This document shows positions 36,472 to 44,708 of a stretch of 64,000 nt of DNA, piece by piece. The position numbers and the translations under genes are program-made. Below the pieces are notes generated by a model. That model was not told the DNA's origin, made no database searches, and worked only from the letters and a program-made list of their open reading frames with translations. Origin of the DNA: Phycisphaerales bacterium. Lineage in GTDB: Bacteria > Planctomycetota > Phycisphaerae > Phycisphaerales > UBA1924. The stretch spans positions 186,001 to 250,000 of the forward strand of contig JAJDDF010000016.1 of NCBI GenBank assembly GCA_029260455.1. The letters are read 5' to 3'. Position 1 is the first letter of the stretch. Each line of letters begins with the position of its first letter.

Positions 36472-37278
36472 ATGAAGATTATTGTTTCTTTGGGTGCCGT
36501 TTTGGCGCTCGCGGGTGCTGCTGTTGCAGGACCCTTCTCGATCGGCACCGTTGACGCATCAAACGCCACCGTTGCTGGTGGCGTCCTTGGTACGGGCCTG
36601 AACTTCAACGGTGGTGCGTTGTATGACTTGTCTTCTGCTCAAGGCGGCAGTTTAGACAACACCGGCGAACCAAGTGGCTTTTTGTTCAACAATGTCGCTG
36701 CCGTGCAGTTCGATTCGTACATCACGGTTGACTCGGGACCGACCGTGCCGGCTGGCTACGATGGTACAGGCGTTGCCTCAGCAGGCGAAGCTCCTGGATC
36801 ATTAGGGTTCAGCGCGACTGGCTATAGCGGTGCCTGGTTCGTTACAGGTCCCTTTATCGACGCGTTTTCGAATGCTGATCCCAACAAGCCGTGGGAGCTC
36901 TTCGTGGCTCGCATCACGTTGACCGGCGGGTTCCTCAGCGGCAATCTGGCTGTAGCGTTTGCTGAGCCTACCGATGCCACCTTCACGACGATTCAGGGGA
37001 ACCTGATCAATGAAGCTGACCTTGCCGGTAACGCCGACATCATGACGACGGACATCAACGGGAACCCATTCGACAAGACCCTGCAAGGTCGCGGCTATGC
37101 GTGGGTTGTCAAGCAAACCGCCTCTGGCGGTACCCTCGGCGGCTTCGGTGCTGTACCTGATGTCCCCGCTGGTGCGATCACGTATGACATTTACCTGCAG
37201 AACGTCGAAGTTCCCACGCCGGGCGCCCTCGGGCTTCTGGGTGTGGCAGGCCTCGCTGCAATCCGCCGTCGTCGCTAA
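36472..37278 (+). CDS. Secreted protein with PEP-CTERM-like sorting tail
   Basis: 268 residues from the ATG at 36472 with GGAGAGGAAA before it. A signal peptide (KIIVSLGAVLALAGAAVAG) is followed by a Gly/Ala/Thr-rich beta-type body without a recognised domain. The C-terminus, PTPGALGLLGVAGLAAIRRRR without its first residue, has the Pro motif, hydrophobic helix and Arg cluster of PEP-CTERM-like signals, which are cut by exosortase-type enzymes in the envelope. No exosortase gene is in view. It stands as its own transcript between a promoter and a terminator. Confidence 0.82.
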   Translation: MKIIVSLGAVLALAGAAVAGPFSIGTVDASNATVAGGVLGTGLNFNGGALYDLSSAQGGSLDNTGEPSGFLFNNVAAVQFDSYITVDSGPTVPAGYDGTGVASAGEAPGSLGFSATGYSGAWFVTGPFIDAFSNADPNKPWELFVARITLTGGFLSGNLAVAFAEPTDATFTTIQGNLINEADLAGNADIMTTDINGNPFDKTLQGRGYAWVVKQTASGGTLGGFGAVPDVPAGAITYDIYLQNVEVPTPGALGLLGVAGLAAIRRRR

Positions 37279-37327
37279 TCCCGAACCTTCGGGATTCAGT
37301 GTTCGATAGCTGAAAATGACTTTGACG

Positions 37328-37359
37328 CCGCCTCGGGAAACCGGGGCGGTGTTCTTTTT
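37328..37359 (+). terminator. Rho-independent terminator after the PEP-CTERM-like gene
   Basis: 9-bp stem CCGCCTCGG/CCGGGGCGG (one G-T pair) closed by a GAAA tetraloop, followed by TGTTCTTTTT. A second palindrome, AATCCCGAA/TTCGGGATT at 37277-37296, overlaps the stop codon region without a T-run. Confidence 0.85.
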
Positions 37360-37467
37360 GGGAGAGAAGGCGCACACCGAGCAGAAGAACCCGGTTTGAC
37401 AAACAAACCGAGCCTCCCGATGAGAAAGCAAAAAAGAGACAGGCGAGACGCCACCCTACCAAGACAA

Positions 37468-38031
37468 CTACCGCGTCACACTCTCTTCAAGTTGCCACGT
37501 CACAGTGTCCCCTGTGCAATCGATGTGGAGGGTGAAGAACCCGCCGCCTTCGTGGGCGAGGACGGTCGGCCAAATGACTTCCCGATCGGTTTTGGGCAGG
37601 GCGAGGCTATCGATTTCCTCTCTCGGCACCCAGACAAGCCTGCCCTCATCAATCTCATGGGAAGGCATGTCGTTGGGATCAACTGGACCTAGTGCCCGGT
37701 ACCAGAACATGAGCCAGTTGGTGCCGGCGTCATCGCTTGTGCCGCTGTCGGCAGTTGCGGACCCGAAGCCGCGCTCTGAGATGATGCCCGCGAGGTGCAG
37801 GCGGTTCATTGGGATATCAAGGCCTGCTTCTTCAGCGATCTCGCGCTGTGCGCATCGGGCAGGGGATTCGCCGAGGGCGGTTTCGAGCTTGCCGCCGATG
37901 GGCGAAAAAAGGTCCTTGTTGGGGTGCTTGTTGCGGTGGATGAAGAGGTAGCGCCCGGCGTGATCGCGCAGCTCGCACAGGCATGCGATCTTGTATGGAA
38001 ATGTTGGCGGTGGCAGGTGGGCACTGGGCAT
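37468..38031 (-). CDS. NUDIX hydrolase
   Basis: 187 residues from the ATG at 38031; a GTG at 38094 would give 208. NUDIX enzymes cleave nucleoside diphosphates linked to another moiety. The second half of the box is canonical (ES-x6-REIAEEAGL), but the first half reads GGKLETALGES, two residues longer than the usual G-x5-E spacing. The rest includes YLFIHRNKHPNKDLFSPIGG and a C-terminal beta part. No ribosome site is clear; TATTCT lies 11 nt before the ATG. It is divergent from murC. Confidence 0.8.
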   Translation of the reverse strand: MPSAHLPPPTFPYKIACLCELRDHAGRYLFIHRNKHPNKDLFSPIGGKLETALGESPARCAQREIAEEAGLDIPMNRLHLAGIISERGFGSATADSGTSDDAGTNWLMFWYRALGPVDPNDMPSHEIDEGRLVWVPREEIDSLALPKTDREVIWPTVLAHEGGGFFTLHIDCTGDTVTWQLEESVTR

Positions 38032-38122
38032 AGGTGAAGTGGAGAATAGCGGCCTGTGATGACGGTCGCGCGGGTATGCTTGGGGCGCTGGCACTGACCT
38101 CAGAATGCGAAGGATCGCACCG

Positions 38123-39682
38123 ATGATGTTGACGCAGGATGCGCTTTGTGAATGGCTTGATGCGCAGGGACGATTCGCCGTGGCGCATCGGCGGTGTCAC
38201 CTGATCGGTATCGGCGGGTGCGGCATGTCGGGGCTTGCGCGCATGCTTTCGGCGCGAGGGGCACGCATCTCGGGAACCGATTCAACTGAAAGTCCGGCGA
38301 CCGATGCGCTGCAGGCAGAACATCGCGAGTGGCCCATCACCTTTGATCAAAAGACTCCGGTGCCGAAAGATGCAGAACTGGTCATCACCTCGGCGGCGAT
38401 CAAGGCAGATCATCCCGAATTATTGAGCGCGGTGGAACGCGGGCTTGCAGTGCTCACCTATGCGGAGGCGCTGGGGCTTGCGATGCGCGGCACCACCGGT
38501 GTTGCGATCGCGGGCACGCATGGCAAATCTACAACGAGTGCGATGCTCGGGCACACGCTGCGAGCGTGCGGGCTTGACCCGACAGTGATTGTGGGGGCGA
38601 CATGCAAACAGCTTGACCCTGATGCAGCCCACGCGAGTGGGTTTCGTCTTGGGGCAGAAAAGATTCCGAGTGGCGCACTGGCTGGCCGCCCCGGGATTCT
38701 TGTCATCGAAGCGTGTGAATACAACCGGTCGTTCCTAAACTATGCGCCGACGATCGGAGCAATCACCGGTGTCGAAGCGGATCATCTGGATGTGTATGGT
38801 TCACTTGATGCGGTGATCGAAGCATTTGCAGATTATGCCCGGCGCGTGCCGAGCGCAAGTGCGGGGGGCAAACTGCTGATCGCCCATGATGGTGCGCATC
38901 GGCGCGCGATCACGGCGGGACTTGATTGTGAGGTGCGCACAATCGGGTTCAACCCGGCGGCGGATTACCACATCACCTATGACCGCCAAACACGGCGGGT
39001 GGGTGTGAATTCTCGCGCCGATGCGCATGATGATGCCGGGGGCGAATCCGGGCATCTTGCGAACTGGACGATCACGATGCCGGGCGAACACATGGCGATG
39101 AACTCGGCGATGGCGTTTGTTCTTGCGCTACAGCTTGGGGCATCGCCGGTTGATGCTGCGCTGGCGCTGCATGATTTTGAGGGCCTTGACCGGCGGATGC
39201 AATTTATTGGGCAAGTTCCGCTTGCAACGGGTTCGGTGCGCATCTTTGATGACTATGGGCATCACCCGACCGAGGTGGAGGCGACGCTGCGGGCCCTGCG
39301 AGAGGCGGAGGTGACCGCGGGGGGGCGGCTGATCTGCGTGTTTCAGCCTCACCAGCATTCACGGACTCGGCATCTGCTGGATGAATTTGCACACTCATTT
39401 TCCCATGCGGATGTGGTGATTGTGCCGCATATTTATTTTGTGCGCGATTCGGAAATTGAACGGACCAAAGTATCGGCGGGGGATCTTGTGGACCGGTTGC
39501 GGCTGCGGAACATCAAGGCGATGCATGTGTATCCCTTTGATGCGATTGTCGAGCAGCTCATAGATATTGCCCGCCCCGGGGATGTTGTGGTGGTGATGGG
39601 TGCGGGGCCTGTGTGGAAAATCGCCCACGGATTGATTAAAACCGGAACATCACAGGGAACCCAACGGACGGTTGCGGTGTAG
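38123..39682 (+). CDS. murC: UDP-N-acetylmuramate--L-alanine ligase
   Basis: 519 residues from the ATG at 38123, eight nt after AAGGA; an ATG at 38105 is also in frame. MurC adds the first amino acid of the peptidoglycan stem peptide using ATP. Motifs: N-terminal HLIGIGGCGMSGLARML, ATP loop VAIAGTHGKSTTSAML, central EACEYNRSFLNYAP and VEADHLDVYGS, and C-terminal IFDDYGHHPTEVEATLRAL and FQPHQHSRTRHL. It opens a murC-murB-ddl-ftsQ-like cluster. A TATGCT hexamer (38075-38080) is a possible -10. Confidence 0.95.
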   Translation: MMLTQDALCEWLDAQGRFAVAHRRCHLIGIGGCGMSGLARMLSARGARISGTDSTESPATDALQAEHREWPITFDQKTPVPKDAELVITSAAIKADHPELLSAVERGLAVLTYAEALGLAMRGTTGVAIAGTHGKSTTSAMLGHTLRACGLDPTVIVGATCKQLDPDAAHASGFRLGAEKIPSGALAGRPGILVIEACEYNRSFLNYAPTIGAITGVEADHLDVYGSLDAVIEAFADYARRVPSASAGGKLLIAHDGAHRRAITAGLDCEVRTIGFNPAADYHITYDRQTRRVGVNSRADAHDDAGGESGHLANWTITMPGEHMAMNSAMAFVLALQLGASPVDAALALHDFEGLDRRMQFIGQVPLATGSVRIFDDYGHHPTEVEATLRALREAEVTAGGRLICVFQPHQHSRTRHLLDEFAHSFSHADVVIVPHIYFVRDSEIERTKVSAGDLVDRLRLRNIKAMHVYPFDAIVEQLIDIARPGDVVVVMGAGPVWKIAHGLIKTGTSQGTQRTVAV

Positions 39683-39695
39683 AACAAAAGCCCAC

Positions 39696-40655
39696 ATGAC
39701 TACGTTGCCCACCACCACCAAGACGAACCCGACCACGCTGTACGATCTGGTGCAATTTCATGCGCCGGTGCCGACGTGGTTTGGTGTGGGCGGTACGGCG
39801 GACCGATTTGCCGCGCCCGCCGATGAACCAATGGTGCGCGATGTGCTGCTTGCCTTTGCGGGGCATCACGTGCGCATTCTTGGTGATGGTGCGAATCTGC
39901 TTGTTGATGATGATGGTGTTGATGGGATCGTGGTGTCTCTGCGGCAGCTCGATGAGGTGCGTACGCTTCGCGATGATGGTCGCCCCGGCGATACGGTGAT
40001 TGTGCGCGTGGGGTCGGGGATGCCCCTGCCCAAACTCATTACATGGGCGGTGCGCGAATCACTTGCGGGCCTTGAAATTCTGGGCGGAATACCGGCGAGT
40101 GTTGGCGGTGCGGTGGTCATGAATGCCGGGGGCAACTTCGGAAATATGGAAAGCGTTGTCCACGCGGTGCATGCGATGACATCGAGCGGTGCAGCGATGA
40201 CGATTCCAGCGGCGGAAGTGTGTTTCGATTACCGGCGCAGCGGCCTTGACCATCTCGTCGTGACCGCGGTGGACCTCAAGCTCACCCGTCTTGACAATCG
40301 CGATCAACCAATGCTCCGGCAAAAACTGCGCGATGTCATGGCGTACAAGAAGGACACTCAGCCCTTGGCTGATGATTCTGCGGGGTGTGTCTTTCGCAAT
40401 CCTGACACACCCGGGGCAGGGCGCGTCTCTGCGGGGCGATTGATCGACCTCGCGGGATGCAAGGGCCTTGCAGTTGGCGGGGCGCGGGTGTCAGAAAGGC
40501 ATGCGAACTTCATCATCGCAAGTGACCAATGCACCGCGCGGGATATCCAAAATCTGATGAATGAGGTTCGGGGACGGGTGGAACTCGAACATTGCATTCG
40601 TCTTGAGCCTGAACTCCGCATCTGGCGGCGGGGCGGGCAACGAGCCGATCTCTGA
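39696..40655 (+). CDS. murB: UDP-N-acetylenolpyruvoylglucosamine reductase
   Basis: 319-residue FAD enzyme that reduces UDP-GlcNAc-enolpyruvate to UDP-MurNAc. Visible motifs are the N-terminal PVPTWFGVGGTADRFAAPAD, the FAD-binding RILGDGANLLVDDDGVDGIV, GGIPASVGGAVVMNAGG, and FDYRRSGLD. At the catalytic general-acid position, AGCVFRNP has Cys where Ser is usual. The C-terminal AGRLIDLAGCKGLAVGGARV and HANFII are typical. It follows murC by 13 nt, without a clear ribosome site. Confidence 0.95.
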   Translation: MTTLPTTTKTNPTTLYDLVQFHAPVPTWFGVGGTADRFAAPADEPMVRDVLLAFAGHHVRILGDGANLLVDDDGVDGIVVSLRQLDEVRTLRDDGRPGDTVIVRVGSGMPLPKLITWAVRESLAGLEILGGIPASVGGAVVMNAGGNFGNMESVVHAVHAMTSSGAAMTIPAAEVCFDYRRSGLDHLVVTAVDLKLTRLDNRDQPMLRQKLRDVMAYKKDTQPLADDSAGCVFRNPDTPGAGRVSAGRLIDLAGCKGLAVGGARVSERHANFIIASDQCTARDIQNLMNEVRGRVELEHCIRLEPELRIWRRGGQRADL

Positions 40656-40716
40656 TAGGCTCTGGTGCCCTGATGGGCGCTGAGATGATCAGAAATCCCC
40701 GTGCAAGGATGCACCC

Positions 40717-41736
40717 ATGGCCCGATTGACCCAACGACAGGACACGCATGTGCTTGTGCTTGGCGGCGGGCCCGATGCGGAGCGCGATGTCTCTCTTGAA
40801 TCATCGCGGGCGGTCGCTGAGGCACTCAATGAATCCGGACGGTGCACTGCGGAACTGGAAATCATCGATGCGCCGGATGCGCAGGAGATGCGCGAGATTG
40901 TCAATCGCACGGCACCGCAGGTGATTTTCCCGGCGCTGCACGGTCGCTTTGGCGAGGGCGGACCATTGCAGCGGGCGCTGGATGCAACGGGAATAGCGTA
41001 TGTGGGCGCAGGTGAGACCGCCTCACGACTTGCGATTGACAAGGTTGCAACGAAAGAGATTGCGTCACAGTTGATCCATGACCCCGCGTTTCCGCGCGTG
41101 CCGATCGAGGTTTCGACAACGCGCGTGGTTGACCCCGCCGATGATGCGCCGCCCATGGATTATCCCTTTGTGGTCAAGCCCAACTTCGAGGGTTCGACGA
41201 TCGGACTGCACATCGTCAAGAATGATGCGGGCTGGAGAGTGGCACTGGCAGAGTTGCGTGCGCGAAGTCGTCCGATGATTGCAGAGCCTTTTGCATCTGG
41301 TGAAGAACTGACTGTGGGCATTGTGGATCGCGGCTCGGGGCTGCGCGCGATACCGGTTATTCGAATCGCTGCGGCGGGCGGGTTCTATGACTATCAAGCG
41401 AAATATGAGCGTCAGGACACGCGCTATGAGGTTGGGCCGCAACTTGATGAGGGGCTGACCGGGGCGCTGGCACGGTTTACCGAAGCGCTTGCGAAACGCA
41501 TGAAACTTCGGCATCTTGCGCGGGCTGATTTTGTCCTTGATCCTGCATCAGGCAAAGCAAGCTTTCTTGAGATCAACACGATGCCGGGGTTCACAGCCCA
41601 TTCGCTCGTGCCCATGGCCGCGAAAACGATTGGTCTGGACATGACCGAACTGTGTGAGACGCTCATCGAGGGAGCATTGCAAGATGCGCCGCGGGGCATT
41701 TTTGGTCGCTCACGGACCTTTGCGACCGCGGGATAA
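40717..41736 (+). CDS. ddl: D-alanine--D-alanine ligase
   Basis: 339-residue ATP-grasp enzyme joining two D-alanines for the peptidoglycan stem. Seen: N-terminal VLVLGGGPDAERDVSLESS, FPALHGRFGEGGPLQ, AYVGAGETASRLAIDKVATK, central FVVKPNFEGSTIGLHIV, and ATP/Mg-binding LARADFVLDPASG with FLEINTMPGFTAHSLVP. Length is typical. AAGGAT lies before the ATG. It continues the mur cluster. Confidence 0.94.
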   Translation: MARLTQRQDTHVLVLGGGPDAERDVSLESSRAVAEALNESGRCTAELEIIDAPDAQEMREIVNRTAPQVIFPALHGRFGEGGPLQRALDATGIAYVGAGETASRLAIDKVATKEIASQLIHDPAFPRVPIEVSTTRVVDPADDAPPMDYPFVVKPNFEGSTIGLHIVKNDAGWRVALAELRARSRPMIAEPFASGEELTVGIVDRGSGLRAIPVIRIAAAGGFYDYQAKYERQDTRYEVGPQLDEGLTGALARFTEALAKRMKLRHLARADFVLDPASGKASFLEINTMPGFTAHSLVPMAAKTIGLDMTELCETLIEGALQDAPRGIFGRSRTFATAG

Positions 41737-41757
41737 GCGGGCAACGGGTAAGCGCGG

Positions 41758-42744
41758 ATGGCTCGAAATGCCGACGATTGGTCATCTATGGCCAAAGCTG
41801 CAAAGAAGAAAAAGAAGCCGGTCTATGACGATGAGCCCTCAGCCATTGGCGCAGGGTTCACCCGCGCATGGGAAGGCGCGACGGGCGTCATCGGGGCGGC
41901 ATTTTCCAATGCGGGGCGGCTGATCACCGGAGCGGTCGTGATCGCGGTCGCCATCGGGTGGTTTGCCGGGCATGCCCCTTTGCGCAAGGCGGTCGCGGCG
42001 CAGCAGGCGGAACCGATTCAGGTGCTCTTCATCTGGCCGGAATCTCCCGGCGCGGCGCAGGGAATTGCCCCTGCGGTGCGGGCTGATCTGGAGCAGCGGG
42101 TGCTCGGGGCTGTGACGATCGACCCCTTTGACCGTGACTCACTGGAATGGGCTCGGGCGGCACTGGAGGCTTCGGGCTGGTTTCAGGGCTCGCCTGTGGT
42201 CACACGCCGACCGGGCGGGATCGTGCGCGTCTCCGGGCAATGGCGGACCCCGGCGGCGGTGGTGGTGCATGGCAGCTTGGAGTACCTCGTTGATCAGGAG
42301 GGGGCTCCCTTGAGCCTGCCCATCGGAGGCAAACCGGGGGCCAAGTTGTACCGGATTCACAATCCATGGGGAGGCCCACCGGAACGCGAGGGAGCACTGG
42401 CCTACGGTGAAGCATGGCGCGGCGGGGATGTGCAAATGGCGATCGAACTGCTCACCGTGATTGCACCACAATCGAAGGTCGCCGCGCAAATCACGGGCGT
42501 GGACCTGTCACAGTGTCTGCGCTCCGGCTCAAACGAACTGCGCCTCAAGACGGTGACTGGTGCGACGCTTGTCTGGGGTGCCCCGCCATCAGCGCCCGCG
42601 ATGGGCGAAGTGCCCACCGCGCGGAAACTGGAACATCTCGAATTCGTGTTGTCGGGCACGGTGCGGCTGGATCGCCCGGGTGCCCCGATCAATTTGCACC
42701 TGCCGGTGATCGAGATCGATCAGTCTGCCTCCGGGCGCGGATGA
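41758..42744 (+). CDS. FtsQ/DivIB-like cell-division protein (divergent)
   Basis: 328 residues, or 318 from the second ATG at 41788. A Lys-rich cytosolic N-terminus (KAAKKKKKP) precedes one membrane segment (LITGAVVIAVAIGWFAGHAPL) and a ~250-residue exterior part. The first exterior portion (RADLEQRVLGAVTIDPFDRDSLEWARAALEASG, key parts RVLGAV and WARAALEASGWF) resembles the POTRA-then-beta layout of FtsQ, where the septal complex FtsQBL is organised. Position directly after ddl matches the classical murC-murB-ddl-ftsQ order. Identity is inferred mainly from topology and context. Confidence 0.6.
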   Translation: MARNADDWSSMAKAAKKKKKPVYDDEPSAIGAGFTRAWEGATGVIGAAFSNAGRLITGAVVIAVAIGWFAGHAPLRKAVAAQQAEPIQVLFIWPESPGAAQGIAPAVRADLEQRVLGAVTIDPFDRDSLEWARAALEASGWFQGSPVVTRRPGGIVRVSGQWRTPAAVVVHGSLEYLVDQEGAPLSLPIGGKPGAKLYRIHNPWGGPPEREGALAYGEAWRGGDVQMAIELLTVIAPQSKVAAQITGVDLSQCLRSGSNELRLKTVTGATLVWGAPPSAPAMGEVPTARKLEHLEFVLSGTVRLDRPGAPINLHLPVIEIDQSASGRG

Positions 42745-42748
42745 GCGC

Positions 42749-43579
42749 ATGGATGTAAGCGGGCACGATCATGACAGTGATGCGCGTGCGCAAGGCAAAC
42801 CGCAGCCGCGGGCCGGGTTAACCCTTGGGCCGGTGACATTTGTGCCAGAATTACGCGTGGCCGGTGCGGATGATCCCTGGGCGCATCGCAAAGGGGAGCC
42901 GCGCATCTTTGCGCTGCTGTGGGCGATGTATTTGCTTGCGTCCGCGATTGTGACGGTGTTCTCAGTGCGGGCGCTTGGGTATCCGCGCGCGGGGCAATTT
43001 GTGTTTGGCGGTTTGTCGATGCTGACGCTTGCGATGGTGGGGATCATGTTGTTGTGGCCTGCGCTGCGATTGAGTCAGGTGCGGCCGGAATTGCCGACAA
43101 CTGCCGTGATTTTTGATCTTGCGGTGGTGCTTCTGCCGGTGCATGCGATTGTGTGGCCCATGAGCATGTTGACGGGGTGGCCCTGGCCTGTGACGGTGGG
43201 CATCTTGTTTGTGATCACCGGGTGGGGGCTTGTCGCAGCAGGCGTGGTCGCGCTGACTATGAGACCGGGACCGAGCGCCGGGTCATCAGCGGCGCGCATG
43301 CTTGCGATGCTGCTTTTGATGGTGCTCTGTCTGGGGGGGCCTGCGTTTCGGGTGCTGTCGATGCGGGCCGGTCAGCCTCTGGCAGGGGATATTGATCTCT
43401 TTTCGCCGCTTTCTGCCCCTTGGGTATTGGGGCTCGCTGCTGAGGGACAGCGCCCGGACATGGCCCTCACAGAATGGGTCTCGGGGGCGATTCCAGCGGT
43501 CATCGGGCTGATTTTGCTTGTGGGGTGCGGGGTGATGAATCGGTGGAGACGCCGGTCGGCTTTGCCCACGCCGCACTGA
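42749..43579 (+). CDS. Multi-pass membrane protein of unknown function
   Basis: 276 residues with about six hydrophobic segments, among them LWAMYLLASAIVTVFSVRAL, LTLAMVGIMLLWPAL, WPVTVGILFVITGWGLVAAG and AVIGLILLVGCGVM, ending in a basic tail (NRWRRRSALP). I recognise no family. It starts 4 nt after the FtsQ-like gene, so it is probably the last gene of the mur/division unit. A weak hairpin (GCGGG/CCCGC, 43598-43613) followed by ATGACTTTTT lies downstream. Confidence 0.65.
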   Translation: MDVSGHDHDSDARAQGKPQPRAGLTLGPVTFVPELRVAGADDPWAHRKGEPRIFALLWAMYLLASAIVTVFSVRALGYPRAGQFVFGGLSMLTLAMVGIMLLWPALRLSQVRPELPTTAVIFDLAVVLLPVHAIVWPMSMLTGWPWPVTVGILFVITGWGLVAAGVVALTMRPGPSAGSSAARMLAMLLLMVLCLGGPAFRVLSMRAGQPLAGDIDLFSPLSAPWVLGLAAEGQRPDMALTEWVSGAIPAVIGLILLVGCGVMNRWRRRSALPTPH

Positions 43580-43647
43580 CCGCTACAGTTGCCCCTTGCG
43601 GGTGGTGCCCCGCATGACTTTTTGCCATTGGTAAGGAAGTTCACATC

Positions 43648-44112
43648 ATGAACATCATCACGGCGGACGAGAAGGCGCATCTTGAAGGCAAGCTTGAAGT
43701 ACTGAAGGCCAAGCGCATAGAACTCTCCAAGCGCATTGCAGATGCCCGGGAATTGGGCGACCTGAAAGAAAACGCGGAATATCACGCGGCCCGTGAAGAT
43801 CAGGGGCTTGATGAAGCGGAGATTCGCAGGCTTGAAGAACGCCTTGAGACCGCTCAGGTTGTCGATTCATCGCACCTGCCAAGTGATGTTGTGTTCATTG
43901 GGGCGACGGTGCGGCTGCGCGATGTGAAGTATGGCGATCTTGAACTGTTTTCCCTCGTCGGTGAGGCCACGGGGCGAGCGCCGGAGGATGTGACTGAGGT
44001 GACCGCGTCGAGCCCAATGGGTGAGGCCCTACTCAAAGCCCGGATTGGCGAGACGATCCGGGTGGATGCCCCTCGGGGTGAAATCCGCTTTGAGGTGGTT
44101 GAAATCCTCTAA
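43648..44112 (+). CDS. greA: Transcription elongation factor GreA
   Basis: 154 residues. GreA enters the RNA polymerase secondary channel and triggers cleavage of backtracked RNA. The N-terminal coiled coil includes KRIADARELGDLKENAEYHAA, shown in part, with the tip acids of DLKENAEY, and the C-terminal FKBP-like domain has VFIGATVRLRD, SLVGEATGRA, SSPMGEALLKARIGETI and EIRFEVVEI. AAGGAAG precedes the ATG. Confidence 0.95.
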   Translation: MNIITADEKAHLEGKLEVLKAKRIELSKRIADARELGDLKENAEYHAAREDQGLDEAEIRRLEERLETAQVVDSSHLPSDVVFIGATVRLRDVKYGDLELFSLVGEATGRAPEDVTEVTASSPMGEALLKARIGETIRVDAPRGEIRFEVVEIL

Positions 44113-44150
44113 TCGAGAAGCGGCGCAGCTCGTGTGAAGTATGAGTGCCG

Positions 44151-44178
44151 TTGGGCCGATATCTGCAACAGGTACACT
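44151..44178 (+). promoter_or_regulatory. Sigma-70 type promoter of the STAS gene
   Basis: TTGGGC (44151-44156), 16-nt spacer, TACACT (44173-44178). Start of transcription would be near 44185, about 50 nt before the ATG with its AAGGAG site. Confidence 0.55.
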
Positions 44179-44234
44179 TTGTGTGCCCCAATTGTCCTGA
44201 TGGGCAGTGGCAGAACCTCACAAGGAGTCGCGCG

Positions 44235-44603
44235 ATGGCGACAGATTGGTCTGATTCGATTGTGGTGTGCGACTTGCGCGATGAGCCGGCGCTGTCTGAA
44301 GAGCTTGCCAACGCGGGCGCAAAGCTCGAAGAAGCCAAGGGGTCTGGGAATGCACCGAATGTCATCCTGAGCTTTGGCGATGTGACCTATCTCAATTCGT
44401 CAAATATTGCCCAGTTGCTGCGCTTGCGCAAACTGGCGGCAGAGGGCAATACGAAACTCAAGCTCGCGGGGATGAGCGCTCAGGTGTGGTCGGTGATGCT
44501 GCTCACGGGGCTCGACAAAGTGTTCGAGTTTGCCTCAGACATCGCAACTGCGATTGCATCATTGCAACTTGATGCGGGTGATGAACAGCCTGCCCGGCGG
44601 TGA
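44235..44603 (+). CDS. STAS-domain anti-sigma-factor antagonist-like protein
   Basis: 122 residues from the ATG at 44235, seven nt after AAGGAG. The STAS fold is seen in NVILSFGDVTYLNSSNIAQLL, with the candidate phospho-Ser in LNSSN, and KLAGMSAQVWSVMLLTGLDKVFEF, given by its core AQVWSVMLLTGLDKVF. Such proteins act in partner switching with an anti-sigma kinase, neither of which is nearby. Transport-linked STAS is less likely because the domain stands alone. Confidence 0.85.
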   Translation: MATDWSDSIVVCDLRDEPALSEELANAGAKLEEAKGSGNAPNVILSFGDVTYLNSSNIAQLLRLRKLAAEGNTKLKLAGMSAQVWSVMLLTGLDKVFEFASDIATAIASLQLDAGDEQPARR

Positions 44604-44608
44604 GAAAA

Positions 44609-44640
44609 GTTCACCGCAGAGGCGCAGAGGGCGCAGAGAA
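44609..44640. repeat. Short dispersed-type repeat (CCGCAGAG-GCGCAGAG-GCGCAGAG)
   Basis: Three tandem CGCAGAG units right after the STAS stop codon. I recognise this as a member of the ACCGCAGAGnCGCAGAG family scattered through many bacterial genomes, whose spurious translations read like AEAQRxQRR or CALCASAV. Confidence 0.6.
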
Positions 44641-44708
44641 GAAATTTCTTGTGATGAAGAAAAGATGATCTGCCGCGGGTGTCGTAGTAGCCTTGGGCAA
44701 CCACGACC

